NCBI RefSeq assembly: GCF_023897015.1
Contig: NZ_JAMHFY010000008.1
Location: 124,001-188,000 of the forward strand
DNA: 64,000 nucleotides
Source of the DNA: Desulfosporosinus nitroreducens
Lineage (GTDB): Bacteria; Bacillota; Desulfitobacteriia; Desulfitobacteriales; Desulfitobacteriaceae
Direction of reading: 5' to 3'
In this document: piece by piece, positions 41,189 to 50,796 of the stretch
How the letters are laid out: every line of letters begins with the position of its first letter
How positions within the stretch are numbered: position 1 is the first letter of the stretch
Program-made: the position numbers and the translations under genes
Notes under the pieces: generated by a model
Database searches by the model: none
The model's input: the letters and a program-made list of their open reading frames with translations, nothing else
Told to the model about the DNA's origin: nothing

Positions 41189-41527
41189 ATGAATAATCCG
41201 GTAAAAGATATTTCTATTGATTGCAAGGATCTGAACCAAGAAGGAGGCAAACCTAGGAGCCATCATGACGAAAAGACAATCCGACAGCTTGTCGCCCGGA
41301 TGAACCGAATCGAGGGTCAAATACGGGGCATTAAAGGAATGATCGAGCGTCAAACTTATTGTGATGACGTCCTGAATCAGATAGCCTCGGCCCAATCTGC
41401 CCTCGACGGGGTCTCGAAGTTGCTTTTGGAAAAGCACATGAAATCATGCGTAAGGGAACGGTTGGAAAGCGGTGACACTGCGGTAGTGGATGAAGTCTTA
41501 AAAACGGTGTTCCGGATGTTGAGATAA
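41189..41527 (+). CDS. csoR: CsoR-family copper-sensing repressor
   Basis: A 112-residue DUF156 helical protein. The Cu(I) ligands of the family are visible: Cys in MIERQTYCDDVLNQIASAQS and the His and Cys in LLLEKHMKSCVRERL. The N-terminal 25 residues are an extra charged extension. It would release its operator when copper binds. The next gene is copA, 65 bp on. Confidence 0.9.
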   Translation: MNNPVKDISIDCKDLNQEGGKPRSHHDEKTIRQLVARMNRIEGQIRGIKGMIERQTYCDDVLNQIASAQSALDGVSKLLLEKHMKSCVRERLESGDTAVVDEVLKTVFRMLR

Positions 41528-41591
41528 TCTTTGGTAGATAATATAAAGCGAAAGGAATCTGAAATCAGATGGTTGATTGGAGGTACAAGTT

Positions 41592-44171
41592 ATGAGTGAA
41601 ACGATAAGAAACGAACATCTTGCACAGGTAAGTTTACCGGTACAGGGTATGAGTTGTGCAGCTTGTGTGGCAAAAGTTGAAAAGACCTTAAAAACCATGA
41701 CCGGTGTGCAAGAAGTTCATGTCAATTTGCTTTCAGGCAAAGCTGCTGTGACTTATGAGAGTAATCAGGCAGGAGTACCCCAGATGGTAAAAATGATTCA
41801 AGACATCGGTTACGAAGTGCCGGAGGAGGAAGTTTTGCTCACTGTGCGGGGTATGAGTTGTGCAGCTTGTGTTGCTAAAGTTGAGAAGGCCGTTAAGGGA
41901 ATGCCAGGAGTAACCTCTGTTGTCGTTAATTTACCGGCCGAGTCAGCTAAGGTAAAGTTTTATCCCGGTGCTGTGGATAAAACTCGGATCAAAAAAGAGA
42001 TCCAAGCCTTGGGATATGAGGTTAGCGAAAAGGTGACAGGTCAAGAAGCTTTAGACCGGGAGAAAGAGGCGCGGCAAAAGGAATTCCGGTTCCAAACTCG
42101 CAATATGTGGATTGCTTGGCCTTTGGCCATGTTGGTGATGATTGGCATGTTCCGAGATATGTGGATCTTTCCTTATTTTGTCCCAGAGTTTTTAGGTAAC
42201 GTGTATGTCCTTTGGGCCTTGACCACACCAATAGCCTTTATACCCGGGTGGCAGTTTTTTAAACACAGCTGGAACGGATTAAAACGTGGCGCAACGGATA
42301 TGAATTTACTCTATGCAACCGGGATTGGTGCTGCCTATATTATTGCGACAATCAATACCTTCTGGCCCGATGCCGGCTTCGGCGGACGGGGAGCGACCTT
42401 TTTCGAGTCAGCCGCTTTACTTACGGCGTTCATCGTTTTAGGTCGCTTTATGGAAGCGCTCACCCGGGGTCGGACTTCGGAGGCAATTCGCAATCTGATG
42501 AGTTTACAGGCTAAAACCGCTCGAGTAATCCGTAGTGGTGAAGAAGTAGAGATCGCCGCCGATGAGGTGAAGATCGGGGATATCGTGGTTGTGCGACCAG
42601 GGGAGAGCATACCCGTAGACGGTGAAGTTACGGAAGGTTATTCAGCAGTCGATGAAGCGATGATCACTGGAGAAAGTATGCCAGTGGAAAAACGAGCTGG
42701 GTCCCAAGTCACAGGTGCCACGATTAACAAGACGGGTTCGTTTAAATTCAAAGCAACAAGGGTTGGTAGCGAAACTGCTTTGGCCCAAATCATAAAAATG
42801 GTGGAAGACGCTCAGGCTTCCAAGGCGCCCATCCAAAAATTAGCCGATTTTGTAGCAGGCCATTTTATCGCTGGAGTGCATATCCTCGCTTTGATCGTCT
42901 TCTTCTTCTGGTTCTTTATCGGTTACGGGGCTTTCTTCACACCAACAAGCCAGTTTATACTCTCACCCTATAGCTTAGCAGAAGTCGGTGTCTTTGGTTT
43001 TGCACTTCTCTTGTCAGTGACGACCTTGATTATTTCTTGCCCGTGCGCTCTCGGCTTGGCTACACCCAGTGCCATTATGGCAGGTACGGGTAAGGGTGCT
43101 GAAAACGGTATTCTATTCAAAGGGGCTGATGCCGTCGAAGCGAGCAGCAAGCTTAATGCAGTTGTTTTCGATAAGACCGGTACTCTGACGAAAGGAGAAC
43201 CCTCGGTAACTGACGTGTTTGCGACAGAGGGCTTTGATCGGGATGATATTCTCGCGCTAGCAGCGGTCACTGAAAAACCGTCTGAGCACCCTTTAGGTGA
43301 AGCTATCGTACGGGGGGCTAAGGGAGAAGGATTGTCGGTTGGAGATGCCGATGATTTTGAAGCTATACCTGGACACGGTGTGCGGGCGACCTATCAAGGA
43401 CAGATAATCTTGTTAGGAAACCGTCGTTTGATGCAGCAACAAAATATTGATATCGGAAACCTAAGTGAGAAGATGGAGCAGTTGGAGGAAGAAGGAAAGA
43501 CAGCCATGTTAATGGCTGTTGATAATAAGGCTGCCGGAATTATCGCAGTGGCTGATATCCTGAAAGAAAATGCAAAAGTGGCCGTAGAGCGCTTGCAACA
43601 GATGGGTGTACAAGTAGCCATGATTACCGGAGATAACCAACGGACGGCTGAAGCCATAGCTCGACAAGTGGGGATTAAGACAGTACTGGCCGAAGTCTTG
43701 CCCAAAGATAAGGCTGCAGAAGTGATTAAGTTGCAAGAGAAGGGCCTAAATGTGGCCATGGTTGGAGATGGGATTAATGATGCCCCAGCCTTAGCTCAGG
43801 CCAACGTGGGGATTGCGATTGGATCTGGAACAGATGTTGCCAAAGAAACAGGCGACATCATCCTCATCAAGGACGATATCCGCGATGTGGTCGGAGCCAT
43901 TGAAATCGGACGGGCTACCATGCGCAAGATCAAACAGAACTTGGTATGGGCTTTCGTGTACAATATCACGGGAATTCCCTTAGCTGCAGGTATCCTGTAT
44001 CCTTTCACAGGGTTTCTAGTTAGTCCGGAACTTGCTTCCTTCTTTATGGCTATGAGTTCGGTATCAGTGACGATTAACACGCTTCTCTTAAAGCGTTACC
44101 AACCATCATTTCGGAGGGAACAGGTAAAAACCAGTATGCCCCCAGTGCCTCAACCACAAACAGCACGCTAA
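41592..44171 (+). CDS. copA: Copper-exporting P1B-type ATPase
   Basis: An 859-residue Cu+ pump. Two heavy-metal-binding domains (both with GMSCAACV) occupy residues 1-150; the actuator has TGES; the membrane metal site is [10 protein letters not shown]; the phosphorylation motif is [16 protein letters not shown] and [11 protein letters not shown] complete the catalytic core. Exports cytoplasmic Cu(I). ATG 41592 is chosen (GGAGGTACAAGTT). Normal length. Confidence 0.96.
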   Translation: MSETIRNEHLAQVSLPVQGMSCAACVAKVEKTLKTMTGVQEVHVNLLSGKAAVTYESNQAGVPQMVKMIQDIGYEVPEEEVLLTVRGMSCAACVAKVEKAVKGMPGVTSVVVNLPAESAKVKFYPGAVDKTRIKKEIQALGYEVSEKVTGQEALDREKEARQKEFRFQTRNMWIAWPLAMLVMIGMFRDMWIFPYFVPEFLGNVYVLWALTTPIAFIPGWQFFKHSWNGLKRGATDMNLLYATGIGAAYIIATINTFWPDAGFGGRGATFFESAALLTAFIVLGRFMEALTRGRTSEAIRNLMSLQAKTARVIRSGEEVEIAADEVKIGDIVVVRPGESIPVDGEVTEGYSAVDEAMITGESMPVEKRAGSQVTGATINKTGSFKFKATRVGSETALAQIIKMVEDAQASKAPIQKLADFVAGHFIAGVHILALIVFFFWFFIGYGAFFTPTSQFILSPYSLAEVGVFGFALLLSVTTLIISCPCALGLATPSAIMAGTGKGAENGILFKGADAVEASSKLNAVVFDKTGTLTKGEPSVTDVFATEGFDRDDILALAAVTEKPSEHPLGEAIVRGAKGEGLSVGDADDFEAIPGHGVRATYQGQIILLGNRRLMQQQNIDIGNLSEKMEQLEEEGKTAMLMAVDNKAAGIIAVADILKENAKVAVERLQQMGVQVAMITGDNQRTAEAIARQVGIKTVLAEVLPKDKAAEVIKLQEKGLNVAMVGDGINDAPALAQANVGIAIGSGTDVAKETGDIILIKDDIRDVVGAIEIGRATMRKIKQNLVWAFVYNITGIPLAAGILYPFTGFLVSPELASFFMAMSSVSVTINTLLLKRYQPSFRREQVKTSMPPVPQPQTAR

Positions 44172-44187
44172 GGGAGGAGGTCTTACA

Positions 44188-44406
44188 ATGAACGATTTAG
44201 AATCAAAAGCCGCTAGGCAGGCTTCCGTGGTTTATATTGCGCTTTCACTGACTATAACCCTTATTTTTCTGGCCATCACTTTAGTGAACGGAAATGCCTA
44301 TACTTCTGTGGCCCGGGTCGGGGGTATGATTTGGGTTTTCATTCTGAGCATGATTGTCTTCATGCCGATCGTAATTCCTGTGGTGAAGAAAAGGATAATG
44401 GGATAA
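44188..44406 (+). CDS. Small membrane protein downstream of copA
   Basis: A 72-residue two-helix protein (SVVYIALSLTITLIFLAITL, GMIWVFILSMIVFMPIVIPV) starting 16 bp after copA behind GGGAGGAGG. Cotranscribed with copA. Function unknown; no metal ligands stand out. Confidence 0.7.
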   Translation: MNDLESKAARQASVVYIALSLTITLIFLAITLVNGNAYTSVARVGGMIWVFILSMIVFMPIVIPVVKKRIMG

Positions 44407-44429
44407 GAGCGTGGATACTTGAGTCGTAG

Positions 44430-44640
44430 TTAGTGATGATACAAGTCTAGGTTTTGTAAGTAAAGAAATGGTCTGTACCCAGTTCCCCCCGTCTCACGAG
44501 TTCGGGATTTATCGGCACGGTAAAATCGTTCGAAGATCAAAGGGAGATCTTCCTCAGAAATGCCTATTCCTGTGTTCTTGATGCTAATATTAGTGGATTT
44601 TAATACACCACATTCGTTTACTGCTCCAAGTACATCACGC
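44430..44640 (-). pseudogene. Histidine kinase ATPase-domain fragment
   Basis: The minus-strand frame reads [38 protein letters not shown]: the G1 box (usually DTGIGI), F box and start of G2 box of a sensor kinase. It then runs into unrelated sequence and a stop. Kinases of this sort pair with OmpR/PhoB regulators, so it may be the remnant of the system that reads the 11-bp arrays. Confidence 0.75.
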
Positions 44641-44782
44641 CAGCATAAACAGGGATCAAGACGGCACTTTCGGCCTTCTGCCGGAAGAAAGCGAAGTCAT
44701 AAGTATTAGTTCTATAATACAAAAAGCAATTAACCCTTTGCGTACAGCAAGGGGTTAATTGCATGTAAAAAAACATTGCTTG

Positions 44783-45220
44783 CTATTTTTTCTCCGTTAG
44801 TCCCTCCAGAAACAAAGCTAATTTGTATTTAAGGTTTTCCTTGAAAGGGATTTGTGAACGGCTAGTTATAGCTGATTGGATCAGGCCCATGAACATCTCA
44901 GTCACTATTTCAATTGGAATAGTGACTCTAAATTCTCCATTTTCCTGCCCTTCCTGAATAACATTTACTAAAAGGTCTTTAAACTCCGGACCATGTGGCG
45001 GTTGTATTGGTGATAGTGACTGGTTACGATATAATTTAAATAATTGTTGATTATCTTCAAATATCTTACCTAAAATCAATAAAATTTGAGAGATTTTTTG
45101 TGGAGGATTAATCGATGATTGGTTCAGTTCTTCTAGCGATCTTTTAGCCTCACTGATTTTTTGTGCCAAGGCATATTTGAGGATATCCTCTTTAGATTGA
45201 AAATAGTTATAAAAAGTACC
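44783..45220 (-). pseudogene. TetR-family regulator lacking its DNA-binding helix-turn-helix
   Basis: The frame holds the end of the TetR HTH (GTFYNYFQSKEDILKYALAQ) and the whole ligand domain (SEAKRSLEELNQSSINPPQK onward). Upstream of GTFYNYF it meets an in-frame stop at once, and the first half of the HTH is missing. An internal ATG at 45169 could still give a 128-residue protein with no DNA-binding domain. Confidence 0.8.
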
Positions 45221-45225
45221 TATAA

Positions 45226-45480
45226 ATTAAATTAATGAATAATTCCTTTCTGTATGAAAGCTTTGCTTAGGGTTTCATCACTGGCACTTTGGTTTGCTAA
45301 ACTCCCATTTAAGGATGATCGAACAGCTCATTGAATTTATTTGCGGATCAGCATTATTCATACGGGCGGTTCGGTAAATATGTTTATAACTAAAAAATAA
45401 TATGACAACATAAATAAATGGTTATTGACAGCATGATATTTAACTGTTAATCTGTTTTTGTAAATGAACAGACATAGGAG
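45226..45480. other. Remnant region between the TetR fragment and the rhodanese lipoprotein gene
   Basis: No intact gene. The TTGACA (45425-45430), 17 bases, TAATCT (45448-45453) promoter of the next gene lies at its right end. Confidence 0.5.
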
Positions 45481-45489
45481 GAAAATAGA

Positions 45490-46005
45490 GTGAAAAAGAT
45501 TTCAACGGTTGCAATTTCTTTAGCCTTAGGACTAACTCTCCTTTTAACAGGCTGTGGATCGAGTATCACAGCGAACAAGACCAGTGCGGAGAATAAACCT
45601 GCAGAATCTGCAGCAGCGAGCCAAACTGCTCAGCCCGCTCCGAAAGCCATTAAGGATTGGAAATACTATAGCGCAGATCAACTGAAAGAGGCAATCGAGA
45701 AGAAATCCCCCCTTCAAATCGTGGATATCCAAGTTGAGGCTGAATATGATGCACATCATATCAAAGGGGTTATCCCAACCTATGCTTATCCAGTAAAAAC
45801 AGAGGAAGAGAAAGCGAAGCTCGCTAAAATTCTTCCCCAACTTAAAGCGTCTAAAGATCCCATCGTAATTGTTTGCCCTGCAGGTAAAGGGGGAGCCGAG
45901 CGTACCTATCAGTATCTTTATGATCAAGGAATTGATGAATCGCGTTTGTTCACCCTCGAGAAAGGCCAAAGCGGCTGGCCTTATAGTGAGTTACTTGAGA
46001 AGTAA
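45490..46005 (+). CDS. Rhodanese-domain lipoprotein
   Basis: A 171-residue exported protein: signal peptide with lipobox LLLTGC (Cys at 22), a Ser/Ala/Pro linker, and one rhodanese domain (LQIVDIQVEAEYDAHHIKGV) with active-site loop VCPAGKGGAERTYQYL. It would transfer or bind sulfane sulfur on the outer face of the membrane. GTG start behind AGGAGGAAAAT. First gene before the flippase-glycosyltransferase operon. Confidence 0.88.
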   Translation: MKKISTVAISLALGLTLLLTGCGSSITANKTSAENKPAESAAASQTAQPAPKAIKDWKYYSADQLKEAIEKKSPLQIVDIQVEAEYDAHHIKGVIPTYAYPVKTEEEKAKLAKILPQLKASKDPIVIVCPAGKGGAERTYQYLYDQGIDESRLFTLEKGQSGWPYSELLEK

Positions 46006-46065
46006 GTCGATTCGAACCCTTCCAGCCGTTAATGGAGGGGTTCTTTATTTAGGGGGACAAGAAGT

Positions 46066-47082
46066 ATGGCAAGCACTTTAAGAGAACAAAGCAATTTCAA
46101 AAGATTTTTACTCCCCTTAAAAATCCTTGCCTCCATACTTATGCTTTCCTGGATGTTCAGTACCATTGAGTGGCAGCAAATCACTCAAATTCTCCTTCGC
46201 GTTAACGGGATATGGATGGCAATGGCTTTAGGATGGGTTGTTATTTCTGTGGGAGTAAGTGCCTATAAATGGCAGCTCATCTTAAGGGCCTCGCAACTTC
46301 ATGTTCCTCTAAGGGTTTTATGGAAAACTTATTGGGCAGGACTTTTTTTAAATAACTTCCTCCCTTCGAGTATTGGTGGGGATGGACTTAGAATTTATTG
46401 GGTGGGCAAAGTCACCGGGGAAATGGCTGGCTCAACGACTTCCGTAGTTGTCGAGCGTGTTTTAGCGACAATCGGTCTTTGTCTTACAGCAATCCTTGCT
46501 ATTTTGTTGACTGAAGTTCAAATACCTTATCTTTTAGCATTTTTTGGGGCGGTCATGTTTGTGGGGATTCTTATTCTATCATTTTTTCTTTTTCCTCATT
46601 TTACTGGATGGCTACAAAAGCGGTTGGGTTTCTTGCCGAAGGCTCAAAGTTTTTTAGTAGGAATAATATCTCATGGAATGCGCTTAAGAAACCAGCCGAG
46701 TTTAATGTTCTATGCGTTAATCGGATCTGTGCTCTTCCAGATGTGTGTTGTGATGGTGAATTGGTGTATATTCAAAGCCCTTTCGGTAACTGACTTGAAT
46801 CCTATCCAGGCCGCTGTAATCATACCGGCAACCTCTGTGGCCGCGATGCTCCCCATAGGAATCAATGGCTATGGCGTACGGGAGGGGGCTTATATCGCGT
46901 TATTTGCTCCTATGGGAATTTCCGGTCCTATTGCGCTCACCGCTTCAATTCTATTTGCACTACTTGTCAGCTTCTCCAGTCTTTGGGGAGGATGGATATG
47001 GATAAAGGAAGGACGACAAGATGTTGGAGAAAAAAGAGTTCCTCACGACGATAGAGAGGCAAGCCGCCCATTATTTCAGTAA
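46066..47082 (+). CDS. Flippase-like membrane protein (UPF0104/lysylphosphatidylglycerol-synthase TM family)
   Basis: A 338-residue protein with 7-8 membrane helices. Characteristic parts: WKTYWAGLFLNNFLPSSIGG, DGLRIYWVGKVTG, SVVVERVLATIGL and LPIGINGYGVREGAYIALF. Family members translocate lipid-linked sugars or modify lipids. The last 60 bp overlap the next gene. It is the first of six tightly packed genes. Confidence 0.85.
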   Translation: MASTLREQSNFKRFLLPLKILASILMLSWMFSTIEWQQITQILLRVNGIWMAMALGWVVISVGVSAYKWQLILRASQLHVPLRVLWKTYWAGLFLNNFLPSSIGGDGLRIYWVGKVTGEMAGSTTSVVVERVLATIGLCLTAILAILLTEVQIPYLLAFFGAVMFVGILILSFFLFPHFTGWLQKRLGFLPKAQSFLVGIISHGMRLRNQPSLMFYALIGSVLFQMCVVMVNWCIFKALSVTDLNPIQAAVIIPATSVAAMLPIGINGYGVREGAYIALFAPMGISGPIALTASILFALLVSFSSLWGGWIWIKEGRQDVGEKRVPHDDREASRPLFQ

Positions 47083-47488
47083 AGGTTTTAATTGCTGTCA
47101 GAGTATATTGCTTGCAGCCAATGATATTTGGGAGTTGAATCTTGATCAAGCGATTATAGCTTCAGGACGGTTCTTTCAACATGGAATGGGGTGCGGGTCT
47201 ACCTGTGGCGCTTTAATTGGTGCCCATATGGTATTAGGTATCCTGGATAACCGATATGAAACAAAACTCTCAAATAAATACGCCCGCAAGCTTTCCGAAG
47301 AATTTAATCAGACATTTGGCACAACTCAGTGTTCGGAGTTGCGTAAAAAGCAAAGCATTATGGATAAAATAGGGTATAAAGGATGTAAACGAATAACCTT
47401 TATGACGGCAGGAGTTTTCTATGAGTTTTGGGAGAGTACCAATGGAAACCAAACCCCGAGTGTCGGTCATTATTCCGACGTTAAATGA
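47021..47488 (+). CDS. C_GCAxxG_C_C family redox protein
   Basis: A 155-residue protein of the C_GCAxxG_C_C family: NCCQSILLAANDIWE, GRFFQHGMGCGSTCGALIGA and TTQCSELRKK supply the conserved cysteines. The function of the family is unknown; it often accompanies radical-SAM and selenium/sulfur genes. It overlaps the flippase gene by 62 bp. Confidence 0.8.
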   Translation: MLEKKEFLTTIERQAAHYFSKGFNCCQSILLAANDIWELNLDQAIIASGRFFQHGMGCGSTCGALIGAHMVLGILDNRYETKLSNKYARKLSEEFNQTFGTTQCSELRKKQSIMDKIGYKGCKRITFMTAGVFYEFWESTNGNQTPSVGHYSDVK

Positions 47489-48137
47489 AGAGGCTGTGAT
47501 TGAAAATACCCTTCGGACTTTACATGAAAACAAAGAACGGGTCACCTTAGAAGTCATTATCGTCGATGGGGGGAGCACTGACTCAACGTGCCAGATCGCC
47601 TCGCGATATGCAGATCAAGTGATTATTATGTCTCCAGGACGTGGTGGACAATTGAATCGGGGGGCGGAAAATTCATGCGGAGAGATTTTATGGTTCTTAC
47701 ATGCTGATTCGCAGTTGGAGAAGGATTATGTTCTCGATATTGTAAAAACGACGGAACAAGGCATAGGCGGAGGTTGTTTTGAAATTACCTTTGATTCCAA
47801 AGGTTTTATCTATCAGTGTATTGCCTGGAGTTCGAATCAAAGGGCGAAATGGTTTAAAAGCTTTTATGGAGACCAGGGAATATTCGTGAAGAGAGAGGTT
47901 TTTCAGAAACTGGGTGGTTTTCGTCCCATTCCTCTGATGGAGGATCTGGAGTTCTCTCGTCGACTTAAGCGAGCGACCAAAGTACAAGTGATTCAGAGGC
48001 CTCTTCAAACCAGCTCAAGGCGTTTTCGAAAAGGAATCCTGCGAACACTTCTTGTAATGCAGTTATTAAAACTAGGGTTTTATCTTCAAGTGAATCCAAA
48101 GTTTCTTTCAAGGGTGTATGGTTTAGGAAGAGGATAA
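47442..48137 (+). CDS. TIGR04283-type glycosyltransferase family 2
   Basis: A 231-residue GT-A transferase: RVSVIIPTLNEEAVIENTLR, DGGSTDSTCQIA, APGRGGQLNRGAE-type SPGRGGQLNRGAENSCGEIL, WFLHADSQLEKDYV, FYGDQGIFVKREVFQKLGGF. Members were first noted beside radical-SAM/selenodomain genes and are annotated as arsenosugar-pathway-like, but their substrate is generally unknown. Start is ATG 47442 (GGAGAGTACC) or 47421. The C-terminal 60 residues are duplicated at 63.4 kb. Confidence 0.88.
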   Translation: METKPRVSVIIPTLNEEAVIENTLRTLHENKERVTLEVIIVDGGSTDSTCQIASRYADQVIIMSPGRGGQLNRGAENSCGEILWFLHADSQLEKDYVLDIVKTTEQGIGGGCFEITFDSKGFIYQCIAWSSNQRAKWFKSFYGDQGIFVKREVFQKLGGFRPIPLMEDLEFSRRLKRATKVQVIQRPLQTSSRRFRKGILRTLLVMQLLKLGFYLQVNPKFLSRVYGLGRG

Positions 48138-48155
48138 GAGTGAAAGGAAGCAAAT

Positions 48156-48818
48156 ATGTATGGCACAGTGAATTCTCAAGCTCTCATTCTTATGACCCGA
48201 GTTCCGGTTCCAGGGAAGACGAAAACGAGGCTTATGCCTCATCTTTCTGCGGAGGAATGCGCAGGTTTTCACGAGGCTTGTTTAAAGGATATCATTAAAG
48301 TTCAAAGAGAACTCAAGAAGCCTGCGAATATCTTTTATTCGGAAAAACTCACCGAGAAGTTTATGTCGATGTTCCCGAAAGAGAGCCAATTTATTTCTCA
48401 GGAAGGGGATAATCTAGGGGAGAGGATGAGTCAAGCTTTCCGAATATCGCTCCAAGACTATAAGTTCACCCTTATGGTTGGTTCGGATTTACCTCATTTA
48501 ACTGTGCGGATACTCCAGAGTGCCTTTGAAGCACTTGAACAACACGATGTCGTTCTGGGACCGGCTCTTGATGGAGGATATTATCTTATCGGGTTAAAGC
48601 AATACATATCGGACTTATTTACAGGGATTAATTGGGGGAGTTCTGAAGTTTTTAGGCAGACTATAGAAAGAGTCCATTCCCTTGGCTTAAGCTATCGCCT
48701 TCTTAAGAAGATGCAAGACTTAGATACCATTGAAGATCTTCGGGTCTTCATGACAAATCCTGCTAACAAAGACCATCAAGCCTGGAAATTCATTGATCAA
48801 TTGGGAGGAGTAAAGTAG
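48156..48818 (+). CDS. TIGR04282-type glycosyltransferase/nucleotidyltransferase-like protein
   Basis: A 220-residue protein starting LILMTRVPVPGKTKTRLMPH, with LMVGSDLPHLTVRILQSAFE, DVVLGPALDGGYYLIGL and INWGSSEVFRQTIERV. This is the partner family of TIGR04283. GAAAGGAAGCAAAT precedes the ATG. A frameshifted duplicate occupies the right end of the window. Confidence 0.88.
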   Translation: MYGTVNSQALILMTRVPVPGKTKTRLMPHLSAEECAGFHEACLKDIIKVQRELKKPANIFYSEKLTEKFMSMFPKESQFISQEGDNLGERMSQAFRISLQDYKFTLMVGSDLPHLTVRILQSAFEALEQHDVVLGPALDGGYYLIGLKQYISDLFTGINWGSSEVFRQTIERVHSLGLSYRLLKKMQDLDTIEDLRVFMTNPANKDHQAWKFIDQLGGVK

Positions 48819-49829
48819 ATGCAGAGATTAGAAGCAAACCAGACCGAGGCCTTTAGAAGTCTCGATAAGGCTTTAAGAGGAGAAATTCTGGATAAAGAAG
48901 AGATCGAAGAGCTTTTCCGAGTTCCAAGCAAAAGTGAAGCCTTTTATGCGATTCAATACGCCTCTCGTAAAATCAGTGAATCAGTATCCCGAGGTAAAGC
49001 AGAAATTCACGGTCAGGTTGGAATCAATATCGGACCTTGCCCGAAGAACTGCCAGTTTTGTTCCTTTGCGGCGTGCAATAAAGTGTTCCCTGAGCCCTCT
49101 GTTCTCCCAACGGCTGAGATTATCAGCCGATGTCTTGATTTAGAAGAAGCGGGTGCAAATGCTATCTACTTAATGACCACTGCAAACTTTAGTTTTGAAC
49201 GGTTTATTGAGATTGCGCACGAGGTTAGGAATAAGCTTCAAAAGGAAAGCGTACTCGTAGCCAATATCGGGGACTTTTCCTACGAGCAAGCCTTAGAGCT
49301 TAAACAGGTCGGTATAAATGGTGTTTATCACGCTCTACGCTTAGGAGAAGGGAATACGACAGCCATCAATCCGAAGAGACGGCTAGAGAGCTTTGCAGCA
49401 GCGAAAGAAGCAGGACTTATCCTAGGAAATTGTGTGGAACCTGTAGGACCTGAACACACGGTGGAAGAACTCGTCGAGAAAACCCTCATCGCTCGAGAAG
49501 CGAACCCGGTATTCAGTGGAGCAATGCGGCGTATTACGATTCCCACCACGCCCTTGAGTCAGTATGGAATGCTTAGTGAAGGGAAAATGGCCCATATTCT
49601 AGCCGTGGTCCGCTTAGCGATGGGACACCATATTCTCGGAAATTGTACTCATGAACCCAATGTCCACGGGGCGGTAGCTGGCGCCAATCTTTTATGGGCT
49701 GAAGTGGGGTCGAATCCTCGTGATGTGGCGGGTGAAACTCACCGTGGGATTAGTGTTAAGCGGTGTAGAGAAATTTATTGGGAAGCAGATTGGGAAGTTC
49801 TTTCAGGACCTTCACAGTTCTTCCGGTAG
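48819..49829 (+). CDS. Radical SAM enzyme, BioB-like
   Basis: A 336-residue radical SAM protein. The [4Fe-4S] motif CPKNCQFCSFAACN (CxxxCxxC) is near residue 71; a TIM-barrel-like core follows (NAIYLMTTANFSFERFIEIA, VLVANIGDFSYEQALELKQV, RRITIPTTPLSQYGMLSEGK). It is closest in look to biotin-synthase-related enzymes. It starts one base after the previous stop. The chemistry is unknown; the neighbours suggest modification of a sugar or lipid. Confidence 0.85.
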   Translation: MQRLEANQTEAFRSLDKALRGEILDKEEIEELFRVPSKSEAFYAIQYASRKISESVSRGKAEIHGQVGINIGPCPKNCQFCSFAACNKVFPEPSVLPTAEIISRCLDLEEAGANAIYLMTTANFSFERFIEIAHEVRNKLQKESVLVANIGDFSYEQALELKQVGINGVYHALRLGEGNTTAINPKRRLESFAAAKEAGLILGNCVEPVGPEHTVEELVEKTLIAREANPVFSGAMRRITIPTTPLSQYGMLSEGKMAHILAVVRLAMGHHILGNCTHEPNVHGAVAGANLLWAEVGSNPRDVAGETHRGISVKRCREIYWEADWEVLSGPSQFFR

Positions 49830-49856
49830 TTAGGGGTATAAGAGAGGTGAGCTTTT

Positions 49857-50555
49857 GTGCCGTTTTCAAAACGGAAAATTATCAGCGGAATGGTTACCTT
49901 GTGCTTAATTGGGCTAGTCTTACTTTATCTTCTCCTACCAGGGTTTAAACATGAGGTCAATACTGCGGTTCGTTTAATCGCTCAGGCAGATATCCAGGGG
50001 CTAAGATTGTATGTTTCGAGCTTTGGTATTTTAGCGCCCTTGGTTTCTATGGCACTCATGGTTCTTCAGGCCTTGGCCTCTCCTTTGCCAGCCTTCGTCA
50101 TTACATTTGCAAACTCCTGGATATTTGGATGGTTCTGGGGTGCTGTTTATTCTTGGACGGGGGCAATGATTGGCGCTTCAGTCTGTTATTTTATAGCCAA
50201 GGCTTATGGCCGCCCGTTGGTTGAAAAGATGGTTGGGACAAAAGGGCTTGAAATGACCGATCGTTTCTTCGAAACCTATGGAAAGTATTCTATTGTTATT
50301 GCTCGACTTATCCCCGTAGTGCCCTTCGATATTATTTCTTATGCGGCAGGCCTTACACGCATCAGTTTTTGGAGCTTCTTCTGGGCAACGGGGGTGGGCC
50401 AACTTCCAGCAACCCTTATCTACTCCTGGCTCGGGGAAAATATGACGTTATCGGCGAAGTATGCTCTCTGGGCGGTTAGCGGTTTCATGGTTCTCATTTT
50501 TTTAAGTTTAGGGTTTAAGAAAAGGCTCCAGGCAAAGCTGGGGCAGGATGGATAA
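49857..50555 (+). CDS. TVP38/TMEM64 (DedA-like) membrane protein
   Basis: A 232-residue protein with 5-6 membrane helices: LVLLYLLLPGFKHEVNTAVR, ALASPLPAFVITFANSWIFG, AMIGASVCYFIAKAYGRP, ARLIPVVPFDIISYAAGLTR, TGVGQLPATLIYSWLGE. The VTT domain moves lipids across membranes. GTG start (PFSKRKIISG) after AGAGGTGAGC. Last gene of the operon. Confidence 0.9.
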   Translation: MPFSKRKIISGMVTLCLIGLVLLYLLLPGFKHEVNTAVRLIAQADIQGLRLYVSSFGILAPLVSMALMVLQALASPLPAFVITFANSWIFGWFWGAVYSWTGAMIGASVCYFIAKAYGRPLVEKMVGTKGLEMTDRFFETYGKYSIVIARLIPVVPFDIISYAAGLTRISFWSFFWATGVGQLPATLIYSWLGENMTLSAKYALWAVSGFMVLIFLSLGFKKRLQAKLGQDG

Positions 50556-50796
50556 CTATTCGCAAATGTATTTGCATAAATATATTGTGATAATATATTT
50601 ACATGAGCAGGTATCGATGATAACATTTAACTTGGATATATTCATTTAAAATAGTCTCTGACATTTTCAAAAATATGGAGGTGGAAAATTATAATTTCAT
50701 CCGTTGACCCCACAGTAAGATTCAATAGGGTTGGTGAGCGGCGAAATTAACTATAAGAAGGTTTGCCCAATTATATTTTGTGAGGAGAAAAAATTA

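Noticed and set aside
43394-43759. Long minus-strand frames over copA
   Set aside because: Mirror frames of a high-confidence P-type ATPase gene; Ala/Ser-rich composition typical of antisense frames.
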